Origin: Anaerococcus sp.
GTDB lineage: Bacteria; Bacillota; Clostridia; Tissierellales; Peptoniphilaceae
Assembly: GCA_030825745.1 (NCBI GenBank)
Contig: JAPJPH010000070.1
Location: forward strand, 1-5,557
Reading direction: 5' to 3'
DNA length: 5,557 bases
Made by a program: the position numbers and the translations under genes. The notes under the pieces were generated by a model. The model searched no databases. It was not told the DNA's origin and saw only the letters and a program-made list of their open reading frames with translations. Positions within the stretch are counted from its first letter, which is position 1; each line of letters opens with the position of its first letter. Positions 1 to 5,557 of the stretch are shown here, one piece after another.

Positions 1-91
1 ATATGTAAGAAGAAAATTCTAAGACTTTGGATATCTTAATAAGTAGTAGGATATAAAGCTCCTAATTAGAAAATAGATTTAATTATGTATG

Positions 92-126
92 GGAGTCCTT
101 GATAGAAAATAAAAGACTCCTTTTTT
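92..126 (+). terminator. Rho-independent terminator of an upstream gene
   Basis: GGAGTC (92-97) pairs with GACTCC (115-120) and is followed at once by six T residues (121-126). The 17-nt loop is long, but TT (99-100) can pair with AA (112-113) across a C/A mismatch to shorten it. It most likely ends a gene lying mostly or wholly left of the window; no gene can be called with confidence in positions 1-91. It also insulates the lipoprotein gene that follows. Confidence 0.65.
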
Positions 127-202
127 ATCTCACTGATTCATTTTCCTGTTTTGCCTAAAACAAGAGGGGGTAAGAAATAAAAAAATAATAAAGGAGTATA
201 TA

Positions 203-1651
203 ATGAAAGGAAAAAAAATCCTACTAGCTCTTATGATCTTTTTAACAGCTTGCAAGGCTAATAATGAACCTAGCAATGAAAGCAAGGAAAATCCTAAGAC
301 TGATATAGATATGAAAGAAGAAACTAGTAATAAAGATGCTTTAGACTCTGCCCAAACAGATAAGGAAAAAATTGATGAGTTAAATGCCGAAAACCAGGCA
401 GAAGTAGATAAGATGATGGAGGGCATGTCAGAAGAAGAAAGAAAAGAATTTGAAAAGAACATGGCAGAGATGGGTTTTGATGTAAATGACGTTAGCAATA
501 TGGATAAATTTTTAGAAAAATCTAAGGATCAAAACCTAGGTGATATGAGCCTGGCTGGCATACAAAAGGGAGATGAACAGCGAAAAAAGAAAAATACAGC
601 CAAGGCAGACAAGCTATATGCTAAAATCAAAGAAGTCAAAACTAATATTAGCTTAGAGGGCATAGAAGGAGAAGCTCCAACAAGCAAAGATGATCTGATA
701 GAAAACTTTGGATTTACAGAAGATCAAAGCAATCAGGAAACCTATTTTGAAGATATATCCTATATGCTATCTAAGGATGGCAAGGAATATGAGATAGCTA
801 GTAGCCAATCAGGCAGTATTTTGACAATCGAGCCAAAATCCAGTCTAGACATATCCCTACCATATGGGATAAGTGAAGATGATAGCAAAGAGGAGGCTAA
901 GAAAAAGTTAATAGAAGGAGCCCATTTGCTTAGGTTAAATGAGGACGAGCACGCCTTAGACTTTGCAGCTGGAGATAAAATCTTTAGCCTAAGCTTTGAT
1001 AACGATACTGGTAAAATCCATCATATAACCATAGAAGAACCGATGGATTCAGAAATTATTAGAAATGATATTTTGTTAAATACCTATATACAAAAGGATA
1101 AACCAAAAGAAGAAGGCTCGTTTACTATAGAGGGCAAAAAGCTTACCTACCCAATGACTATGGGTGATCTAAAAGATGCCCTAGGAGGGGACTATGAACT
1201 AATAAGTGAAGAAAATTCCAAGGACTTCTCCAAAGATATTGATATGGGTATACTCACCTATGGAACATTTGCTATCCTAGATGCACCTAGCTACAAGTAT
1301 TTAGTTGAATATAAGATACCTGATTCAATAAAACCTAATTTAAACGATCAAGGACTATATACTCCAGATGATAGCTATGAAGTATCGGGTATAAGCTTTT
1401 ATGAGGGACCTGATTTTTCAATAAAAGGCAAAGATGTTGATATCAATCAAAAATCCTACAAAGACTTAGAAAAAACTCTTTTAGATAAGGGAATACTCTT
1501 TAGTAAGGGTACAGATGGCCTAGAATATACTCCTTACGATAATATTAAATTTATAAGCAAAAAAGACCTAGTAACCATAAAAGTCTTAAACTATGAGCAA
1601 AGACTTTATGAAGATGCCCAAAAAGAAGTGATGGCTGACCAAGCCTATTAA
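203..1651 (+). CDS. Predicted lipoprotein of unknown function with internal repeats
   Basis: I do not recognise a named family for this 482-residue protein. The start is fixed by AAGGAG at 191-196, six bases before the ATG. The N-terminus is a short lipoprotein signal: Lys-rich residues 2-5, hydrophobic residues 6-14, then the lipobox L-T-A-C with Cys17 as the lipidation site. It should therefore be anchored to the outer face of the cytoplasmic membrane. Residues 18-58 are polar and low-complexity, a likely linker. Residues about 59-145 are rich in Glu, Lys and Met and look helical, possibly coiled-coil. The rest looks like alternating strands and helices, with a motif of the form hydrophobic-Ser/Thr-Ile/Leu-Glu/Lys-Gly, a variable gap, then Asp-Leu, seen near 148-169, 307-327 and 405-426. 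This suggests related small domains. No catalytic motif is visible. It appears monocistronic, flanked by terminator-like hairpins. Lipoprotein call is strong; function unknown. Confidence 0.9.
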   Translation: MKGKKILLALMIFLTACKANNEPSNESKENPKTDIDMKEETSNKDALDSAQTDKEKIDELNAENQAEVDKMMEGMSEEERKEFEKNMAEMGFDVNDVSNMDKFLEKSKDQNLGDMSLAGIQKGDEQRKKKNTAKADKLYAKIKEVKTNISLEGIEGEAPTSKDDLIENFGFTEDQSNQETYFEDISYMLSKDGKEYEIASSQSGSILTIEPKSSLDISLPYGISEDDSKEEAKKKLIEGAHLLRLNEDEHALDFAAGDKIFSLSFDNDTGKIHHITIEEPMDSEIIRNDILLNTYIQKDKPKEEGSFTIEGKKLTYPMTMGDLKDALGGDYELISEENSKDFSKDIDMGILTYGTFAILDAPSYKYLVEYKIPDSIKPNLNDQGLYTPDDSYEVSGISFYEGPDFSIKGKDVDINQKSYKDLEKTLLDKGILFSKGTDGLEYTPYDNIKFISKKDLVTIKVLNYEQRLYEDAQKEVMADQAY

Positions 1652-1696
1652 AACTGTTAAGATCTAGGCATATAAATTTACAAAATTTCTTAGCAA

Positions 1697-1745
1697 TGAA
1701 CTGACCTCCTTAATGTTGAATAGCCAACTTAAGGAGGTCAGTTCA
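1697..1745. terminator. Long inverted repeat, probable bidirectional terminator
   Basis: Positions 1697-1713 are perfectly complementary to 1729-1745 (17 bp). After a single bulged T (1714), GTTG (1715-1718) pairs with CAAC (1725-1728), leaving the 6-nt loop AATAGC. It lies 45 nt after the lipoprotein stop and about 50 nt past the end of the convergent rhodanese gene, which is the usual place for a shared terminator. On the + strand it is followed by A then TTTT (1747-1750); on the - strand the T-run is poor. Termination is therefore better supported for the lipoprotein transcript. The right arm contains AAGGAGGT, a perfect Shine-Dalgarno-like sequence, and the left arm its complement. Confidence 0.6.
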
Positions 1746-1795
1746 ATTTTGAGACTAGGATTAAAAGGGATTACTTTTTAAGACCATTTTTACAT

Positions 1796-2089
1796 TTATC
1801 TAACTAAATTATAATCATAAAAACTAACTCCATCACCTACGTAGATATTTGAAAATCCAGCAGATGTTAAACAAAGATAGGCTATCTCACTTCTCCTATT
1901 ACTCCTGCAATAAATGAGGGTAGGCTTATTTTTATCAATCTTATCTAAATTTTCTAAAATTTCGTCATAGGGAATATTGATAGCGTTTTTAATATGTCCC
2001 ATATTATATTCAAACTCAGTTCTAACATCTATAATATCAAAATCATCTACGATTTTTTCGACTTCTTCACCTTTTAAAATTCTTAGCAT
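1796..2089 (-). CDS. Single-domain rhodanese-like sulfurtransferase
   Basis: A 97-residue protein, the usual size for a stand-alone rhodanese domain, with no signal peptide and so probably cytoplasmic. Such proteins carry a persulfide on a catalytic Cys and pass sulfur to acceptors, but the physiological partner cannot be told here. Visible landmarks are the D-V-R motif (residues 21-23), the E-x-x-x-G-H-I-x-x-A-x-N-I-P segment (27-40), and the active-site loop starting at Cys61 (C-R-S-N-R-R-S, 61-67). Six-residue loops of this kind are typical of sulfur-handling rhodaneses rather than the seven-residue loops of Cdc25-type phosphatases. The C-terminus is odd: the common Gly-Gly-x-x-x-Trp segment is replaced by G-D-G-V-S-F-Y (85-91). 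The start is supported by AAGGAG (complement of 2095-2100) five bases upstream. The gene is convergent with the lipoprotein gene and divergent from the DUF969 operon, so it appears to be its own transcription unit. Confidence 0.9.
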   Translation of the reverse strand: MLRILKGEEVEKIVDDFDIIDVRTEFEYNMGHIKNAINIPYDEILENLDKIDKNKPTLIYCRSNRRSEIAYLCLTSAGFSNIYVGDGVSFYDYNLVR

Positions 2090-2106
2090 AAACTCTCCTT
2101 ACATAA

Positions 2107-2112
2107 ATTATA
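2107..2112 (-). promoter_or_regulatory. Candidate -10 box for the rhodanese gene
   Basis: The minus strand reads TATAAT here, a perfect -10 hexamer, but no good -35 sits at normal spacing (CTAAAA at 17 bp). Transcription from it would begin almost at the AAGGAG ribosome binding site, giving a very short leader. A second minus-strand TATAAT lies at 2191-2196 and would give a leader of roughly 95 nt. In this AT-rich region either could be chance. Confidence 0.35.
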
Positions 2113-2135
2113 CACCAAATGATTTCCTTTTTTAG

Positions 2136-2163
2136 TTTAGAATCCTTGGCAAAATGGTATAAT
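2136..2163 (+). promoter_or_regulatory. Extended -10 promoter for the DUF969-DUF979-pcp operon
   Basis: TATAAT at 2158-2163 is a perfect -10 hexamer and is preceded by TGG (2155-2157), giving the extended -10 pattern TGnTATAAT. A moderate -35, TTTAGA (2136-2141), lies 16 bp upstream. Transcription would start near 2170, leaving about 75 nt of leader before the DUF969 start codon. An overlapping alternative pairs TTGGCA (2146-2151) with TATAAT (2167-2172) at a short 15-bp spacing. Confidence 0.6.
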
Positions 2164-2199
2164 ATATATAATATCAGAAAATTGCATTTAATTATACTA

Positions 2200-2211
2200 A
2201 TTATTAATAAT
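2200..2211. promoter_or_regulatory. AT-only 12-bp palindrome in the operon leader
   Basis: ATTATTAATAAT is a perfect 12-bp palindrome lying between the predicted operon promoter and the DUF969 ribosome binding site. Its position downstream of the transcription start would suit a repressor operator. In sequence this AT-rich a short palindrome can arise by chance, and no regulator gene lies nearby, so this is only a candidate. Confidence 0.2.
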
Positions 2212-2232
2212 GATTTTACTGGTCAATAAATG

Positions 2233-2239
2233 AAAGGAG
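2233..2239 (+). promoter_or_regulatory. Ribosome binding site that sets the DUF969 start
   Basis: AAAGGAG is placed five bases before the ATG at 2245. The in-frame ATG at 2230 lies just before this site and has no Shine-Dalgarno sequence of its own, since the bases upstream read ACTGGTCAATAA. This makes 2245 the likely start. Confidence 0.8.
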
Positions 2240-2244
2240 TAAGT

Positions 2245-2919
2245 ATGCAATACTTAAAGTTAATAGGAATATTGATAATTGTACTCGGCTTTATTTTTAA
2301 GCTAAATATAATATTTACAGTTATCTTTTCAGGTTTTGTAACAGCTTTGGTATCAGGACTTAGTATAGTTGATTTTTTAACTATCCTAGGTGAGAGTTTT
2401 ACCTCCCAAAGAATAGTTACTTTGTTTATAATAACCCTACCGGTTATAGGACTATCGGAGGAGCATGGTCTAAAACAGGTTGCAGAGAATATGGTAAAAA
2501 AGAGGGAGAATATGTCTCCAGGAGCACTTTTATCAGTTTATTTAGCCTTTAGAGAATTAGCAGGTTTTCTATCAATGAGAATCTATGGTCTAGTTCAATT
2601 TGTAAGACCAATCATCTATCCAATGGCCAAGGCATCTGCTGAGAAAAAATATGGAAAAATTGATCAAAAGCAAGATGAAAGTCTAAAAGCCAGAGCTGCT
2701 GGTATGGAAAACTTTGGTAACTTCTTTGCTCAAAATACCTTTGTTGGTGCAGGAGGAGTTCTACTAATGGTAGGTACCATGGCAGAGTTAGGTTATGAGG
2801 TAAGCAACATTACCCTAGCCCAATATTCTATCCCTGTAGCTATAATTACTTTAATAGTAGGAATAGTTAAAAATATCATCGATGATAAAAAGATAAAGGG
2901 GGATAAGACTAATGGCTAA
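2245..2919 (+). CDS. DUF969 family membrane protein, putative transporter subunit
   Basis: With the start at 2245 this is a 224-residue integral membrane protein. I assign it to DUF969 from its overall sequence and its position directly before DUF979 and pcp. Probable membrane segments are residues 4-18, 21-42, 56-71, about 93-116, 163-180 and 192-210. Conserved-looking parts are the L-P-V-I-G-L-S-E-E-H-G-L stretch (65-76), the polar helix with F-R-E-L-A-G (102-107), and the loop around M-E-N-F-G-N-F-F-A-Q-N-T-F (154-166). Such Gly/Asn-rich loops inside membrane regions resemble substrate-binding loops of secondary carriers. A charged loop (129-150) and a basic tail (209-224) are probably cytoplasmic. 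It overlaps the DUF979 gene by 8 nt, so the two are translationally coupled and probably work as one complex. The substrate is not known from sequence; pcp as the third gene points to pyroglutamate or pyroglutamyl peptides. An upstream in-frame ATG at 2230 would add five residues. Confidence 0.85.
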   Translation: MQYLKLIGILIIVLGFIFKLNIIFTVIFSGFVTALVSGLSIVDFLTILGESFTSQRIVTLFIITLPVIGLSEEHGLKQVAENMVKKRENMSPGALLSVYLAFRELAGFLSMRIYGLVQFVRPIIYPMAKASAEKKYGKIDQKQDESLKARAAGMENFGNFFAQNTFVGAGGVLLMVGTMAELGYEVSNITLAQYSIPVAIITLIVGIVKNIIDDKKIKGDKTNG

Positions 2920-3856
2920 TATATTCTCATCGCCAAAAGAATTTTTCCCGGTATTTTTAGAATTTGTATATATCCTAATAGGACTACAATTTTTCTATAC
3001 AGCCTTTAAAGTTATAAAGTCAACTGATGGAGAGAAAAAAGCAACAACAGTTATATTTTGGATCATCCTTGGTGTATTATTTGCCCTAGGTAAATTTATC
3101 CCACCAATGATATCTGGTATCCTTGTAGTAATTATTGGTTTAATATCCCTAATTAATGGTATAAAGATTAATGGGGTTAAGGAAGTTGACGAAAATAAAC
3201 AAGTAGCAGAAGCTAAAAGACTAAACCTAAAAGTATTTCTACCAGTTATAATAATGGCAGTTCTTGCTATTATAATAGCCAAATTAATACCAGAATCATC
3301 ATCATCAGTTCTAGGACTAACTGCAATAATTGCGATAGTAGTTGCTATGATAATGATGAAAGAAGGATTTGGATCAATGATGGACTCATCAAATAGAATG
3401 GTCCAACAAGTTGGTGTTGTAGCTATACTACCACAACTACTTGCTGCCCTTGGCGCAATATTTTCAGCAGCAGGAGTAGGCGATGTTATAGCTGAAATAA
3501 TAGGCGGCATCATCCCAACAGTAAACCCATGGACAGGTTCCATAGCCTATGTCCTAGGAATGGTGGTATTTACAGCAATAATGGGCAATGCCTTTGCAGC
3601 CTTTACAGTAATAACTGCAGGTATAGGCGTACCTTTTGTTATAGCCCAAGGGGCAGATCCTGCTATAGCAGCAGCCCTTGCAATGACAGCTGGATACTGT
3701 GGTACATTACTAACACCTATGGCAGGAAACTTCAATATCCTACCTATAGCCCTATTAGAAATGGAAGATAAAAACAAGATAATCAAAGAGCAAGCCCTCA
3801 TGTCAATAATATTGATAGTAGTTCATATACTATTGATGAGATTTTGGGCATTTTAA
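2912..3856 (+). CDS. DUF979 family membrane protein, putative transporter subunit
   Basis: A 314-residue, very hydrophobic protein that I recognise as DUF979, the usual partner of DUF969. Likely membrane segments are about 12-35, 47-62, 66-84, 107-125, 133-149, 166-186, 208-243 (a long stretch, perhaps a helix plus re-entrant loop), 250-283 and 294-312. Two small-residue loops stand out: M-G-N-A-F-A-A-F (224-231) and G-Y-C-G-T-L-L-T-P-M-A-G-N-F-N (261-275). Loops of this kind within membrane regions recall the paired re-entrant hairpins of ion-transporter superfamily carriers for organic anions; this likeness is an inference. The start is backed by AAAGGGGG (2895-2902), nine bases before the ATG. 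The gene begins inside the last codons of the DUF969 gene and ends 10 nt before pcp, whose ribosome binding site begins within its stop codon. Together with DUF969 it probably forms one carrier in the cytoplasmic membrane. Confidence 0.9.
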   Translation: MANIFSSPKEFFPVFLEFVYILIGLQFFYTAFKVIKSTDGEKKATTVIFWIILGVLFALGKFIPPMISGILVVIIGLISLINGIKINGVKEVDENKQVAEAKRLNLKVFLPVIIMAVLAIIIAKLIPESSSSVLGLTAIIAIVVAMIMMKEGFGSMMDSSNRMVQQVGVVAILPQLLAALGAIFSAAGVGDVIAEIIGGIIPTVNPWTGSIAYVLGMVVFTAIMGNAFAAFTVITAGIGVPFVIAQGADPAIAAALAMTAGYCGTLLTPMAGNFNILPIALLEMEDKNKIIKEQALMSIILIVVHILLMRFWAF

Positions 3857-3866
3857 GGAGAGTTAA

Positions 3867-4511
3867 ATGAAAATATTAATAACAGGATTTGATCCATTCG
3901 GTGGAGAAAAAACTAACCCAGCTATAGAATCAGTAAAAAGAATTGATGAGAATATAGAGGGAGCAGAAATCTATAAATTAGAAATTCCAACTGTTTTTCA
4001 TAAGGCAGCAGATAAGATAGAAGAAAAAATAAAAGAAATTAAACCTGATGTAATCCTATCAGTTGGCCAAGCAGGTGGTCGTTATGATTTATCTGTTGAA
4101 AGAGTAGGAATTAACCAAGATGATGCAAGAATTGCTGATAATGAGGGTAACCAACCTATAGATGTTCCTATTAGAGAAGATGGTAAAAATGCATACTTTG
4201 CTACAGTTCCAATCAAAGCTATGGTAGAAGCTATTAAGGCTGAAAACATCCCAGCTTCAGTATCAAATACTGCAGGAACCTTTGTATGTAACCATATCCT
4301 ATATCAAGACTTGTACCTAGCAGAAAAATATGGAAATATAAAAGCAGGATTTATCCATGTACCATTTTTACCAGAACAAGTTTTAGATAAGAAAAATACA
4401 GCATCTATGAGCCTAGATGATATAGTTAAGGGTCTAAATGCTGCAGTAAAAGCTATAGTAGAATTTGATAATAAAGAAGATCTAGAAATAACAGGCGGGG
4501 CAACTCACTAA
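3867..4511 (+). CDS. pcp: Pyroglutamyl-peptidase I
   Basis: A cytoplasmic cysteine peptidase (family C15) that removes N-terminal pyroglutamate (5-oxoproline) from peptides. At 214 residues it matches the family's normal length of about 215. The N-terminal signature I-T-G-F-D-P-F-G-G (5-13) followed by N-P-A (17-19) is typical. The catalytic triad is complete: Glu78 in V-G-Q-A-G-G-R-x-x-L-S-V-E-R (66-79), Cys141 in N-T-A-G-T-F-V-C-N (134-142), and His164 in F-I-H-V-P-F-L-P (162-169). These match the Glu81/Cys144/His168 positions known for the Bacillus amyloliquefaciens enzyme with small offsets. AAGGAG (3855-3860) lies six bases before the ATG and begins within the DUF979 stop codon, so pcp is probably translated from the same message as the two membrane proteins. 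A strong terminator follows the stop codon. The sequence appears intact and functional. Confidence 0.97.
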   Translation: MKILITGFDPFGGEKTNPAIESVKRIDENIEGAEIYKLEIPTVFHKAADKIEEKIKEIKPDVILSVGQAGGRYDLSVERVGINQDDARIADNEGNQPIDVPIREDGKNAYFATVPIKAMVEAIKAENIPASVSNTAGTFVCNHILYQDLYLAEKYGNIKAGFIHVPFLPEQVLDKKNTASMSLDDIVKGLNAAVKAIVEFDNKEDLEITGGATH

Positions 4512-4518
4512 GCTTATT

Positions 4519-4541
4519 AGGGGGGGTGGCCCCCTTTTTTT
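4519..4541 (+). terminator. Rho-independent terminator after pcp
   Basis: AGGGGG (4519-4524) pairs with CCCCCT (4530-4535) around a 5-nt GGTGG loop, and the seven T residues at 4535-4541 complete a classic terminator. The pcp stop codon ends only 7 nt upstream. The seven-G run (4520-4526) allows a second register with a TGG loop. It sits only 4 nt before the ribosome binding site of the next gene, so expression of the hydrolase depends on readthrough or on an unseen promoter inside pcp. Confidence 0.9.
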
Positions 4542-4556
4542 GTATAAGGAGATATC

Positions 4557-5557
4557 ATGACAAAGATTCTAATACTTGTAGTAATCCTTCTAGTAATACC
4601 AAATATCTATTATTACATAAAAGATAAGAGATATACTGACTTAGATGTTAAAAATAAATACTTTGTTAGAAATGTAATAAAAGATTATGGAGATTATAAG
4701 GAATTTTACCTTAGCGGAGGTAGTGGTTTTGATATATTTGTTAGGGAGTTTTTATGTGAAAAACCAAAGGCGATAATACAAATTGCCCATGGAATGGCAG
4801 AGCATAGCGAAAACTACATAGAATTTATGAAATATCTAAATGGCAAGGGCTATATAGTCATAGCTAATGATCACAGAGGCCACGGTAAGTCAATATCTGA
4901 AACATATCCTTCAGGATATATGAAAAATTCTACAGAAATAATAGATGATATGGCTATAGTAAGTGATTATATAACTAATAAACACAAAGGATTAAAGCTA
5001 ATCCTAATAGGTCATTCCATGGGCTCTATGCTAGCAAGAGATTACCTAGCAGCCAATGATGATAAAATAGAAAAACTAATTCTTACAGGAACACCTCCAC
5101 CAGATAGCCTGTCTTCTCTAGTATATTTTCTAGCCAATATTGCCTGCTTTTATATAGGAGAAATGAAGGTATCTGGGATTATAAATCTATTAATTGGAAA
5201 TAAGGACTCATCCCTAGAATTTATATCCTATGATGAAAAAAATAAAAGTAGAAAATATAAGGATAAGCTTAGAATATTTAACTTTACCATCAGATATACC
5301 TCAGTCATGATAGATATAAATAGGAAATTATCTAAAAAATCATTGTACAAACTAGCTAACAAGGATCTGGAAATATATAACTTAGTTGGAGCAGATGATA
5401 TAGTCACCAAGGCAGATAAAGGAATTAAAAAATCAATAGACAAGCTAAATTATTTAGGATATAATAATATAAGTAGTAAAGTATATCAAAATATGAAACA
5501 CGAGATACTATGCGAAAGCGATAGAGGCCTGGTTTTTGAAGATATACTGGACATACT
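4557..5557 (+). CDS. Membrane-anchored alpha/beta hydrolase (MGL/S33 type), 3' end cut by window
   Basis: The frame stays open from the ATG at 4557 to the right edge, giving 333 residues without a stop. AAGGAG (4546-4551) lies five bases before the start. Residues 3-21 are a hydrophobic segment followed by Lys-Asp-Lys-Arg, most simply an N-terminal membrane anchor with no lipobox. The remainder is an alpha/beta hydrolase close to monoacylglycerol lipases and S33-type peptidases (Hydrolase_4). The oxyanion-side motif is H-G-M-A-E-H-S (78-84), then D-H-R-G-H-G-K-S (105-112), and the nucleophile elbow is G-H-S-M-G (152-156) with Ser154. The acid is probably Asp281 in G-A-D-D-I-V (278-283), and the base His315 in K-H-E-I-L-C-E (314-320). 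The full triad is present, so probably only a few C-terminal residues are missing. Likely substrates are acylglycerols, lysophospholipids or other esters; the motif set cannot decide. A link to the pcp operon is uncertain because of the intervening terminator. Confidence 0.92.
   Translation, partial: MTKILILVVILLVIPNIYYYIKDKRYTDLDVKNKYFVRNVIKDYGDYKEFYLSGGSGFDIFVREFLCEKPKAIIQIAHGMAEHSENYIEFMKYLNGKGYIVIANDHRGHGKSISETYPSGYMKNSTEIIDDMAIVSDYITNKHKGLKLILIGHSMGSMLARDYLAANDDKIEKLILTGTPPPDSLSSLVYFLANIACFYIGEMKVSGIINLLIGNKDSSLEFISYDEKNKSRKYKDKLRIFNFTIRYTSVMIDINRKLSKKSLYKLANKDLEIYNLVGADDIVTKADKGIKKSIDKLNYLGYNNISSKVYQNMKHEILCESDRGLVFEDILDI

Noticed and set aside
1..39. Possible C-terminal tail of an upstream gene on the + strand, ending in TAA at 37-39.
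   Set aside because: Only 12 codons are visible and nothing in them is recognisable. The downstream terminator fits an upstream gene, but the frame cannot be established.
151..183. TTGCCT (151-156) as a -35 box for the lipoprotein gene.
   Set aside because: No acceptable -10 hexamer lies 16-18 bp downstream; the nearest AT-rich hexamers are at wrong spacing.
130..498. Open frame on the minus strand, 122 codons.
   Set aside because: It lies largely opposite the well-supported lipoprotein gene, is Ser/Phe/Leu-rich as expected from reading a Lys/Glu-rich gene backwards, and matches no family.
2199..2220. Fur-box-like sequence around the AT palindrome.
   Set aside because: It lacks the 7-1-7 GATAATGAT-type symmetry, and the neighbouring genes have no visible link to iron.
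2995..3543. Open frame on the minus strand, 182 codons.
   Set aside because: Entirely antisense to DUF979. Its Ile/Thr/Pro-rich composition is the mirror of the hydrophobic gene, and it has no family match.
3529..3801. Two short open frames (3529-3771 plus strand, 3547-3801 minus strand) inside DUF979.
   Set aside because: Both are shadows of the DUF979 coding sequence with implausible composition; DUF979 itself is continuous and conserved-looking through this stretch.
5228..5443. Open frame on the minus strand, 71 codons.
   Set aside because: Antisense to the alpha/beta hydrolase, where the Asp281 motif and flanking sequence clearly code on the plus strand.

Overview
The window looks like chromosomal DNA from a low-GC Gram-positive anaerobe. 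The base composition is strongly AT-rich, Leu and Ile codons are often CTA and ATA, Arg is mostly AGA, and nearly every gene has a textbook AAGGAG ribosome binding site. Together with the gene content this suggests a Peptoniphilaceae/Anaerococcus-like member of the Bacillota. That placement is an inference and was not tested by a search.

Layout, left to right. Positions 1-202 hold the end of an upstream transcription unit (rho-independent terminator at 92-126) and the leader of a lipoprotein gene. Positions 203-1651 (+) encode a 482-residue predicted lipoprotein of unknown function, with a weak three-fold internal repeat. A long inverted repeat at 1697-1745 separates it from a convergent gene at 1796-2089 (-) for a small single-domain rhodanese. 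The 2090-2244 intergenic region carries divergent promoter signals. From it, three genes run rightward as an operon: a DUF969 membrane protein (2245-2919), a DUF979 membrane protein (2912-3856, overlapping by 8 nt) and pyroglutamyl-peptidase I (pcp, 3867-4511). A G/C-rich terminator (4519-4541) closes this operon. Immediately after it starts an alpha/beta hydrolase of the monoacylglycerol lipase/S33 type with an N-terminal membrane anchor (4557 to the right edge, lacking its stop codon).

The most coherent system is DUF969-DUF979-pcp. Pcp removes N-terminal pyroglutamate (5-oxoproline) from peptides. The two membrane proteins are translationally coupled to each other and look like two halves of one secondary transporter. 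The simplest hypothesis is a two-subunit carrier for pyroglutamate or a pyroglutamyl peptide. No 5-oxoprolinase gene is present in the window, so the fate of the product is open. No mobile element, CRISPR array, tRNA or rRNA was recognised.
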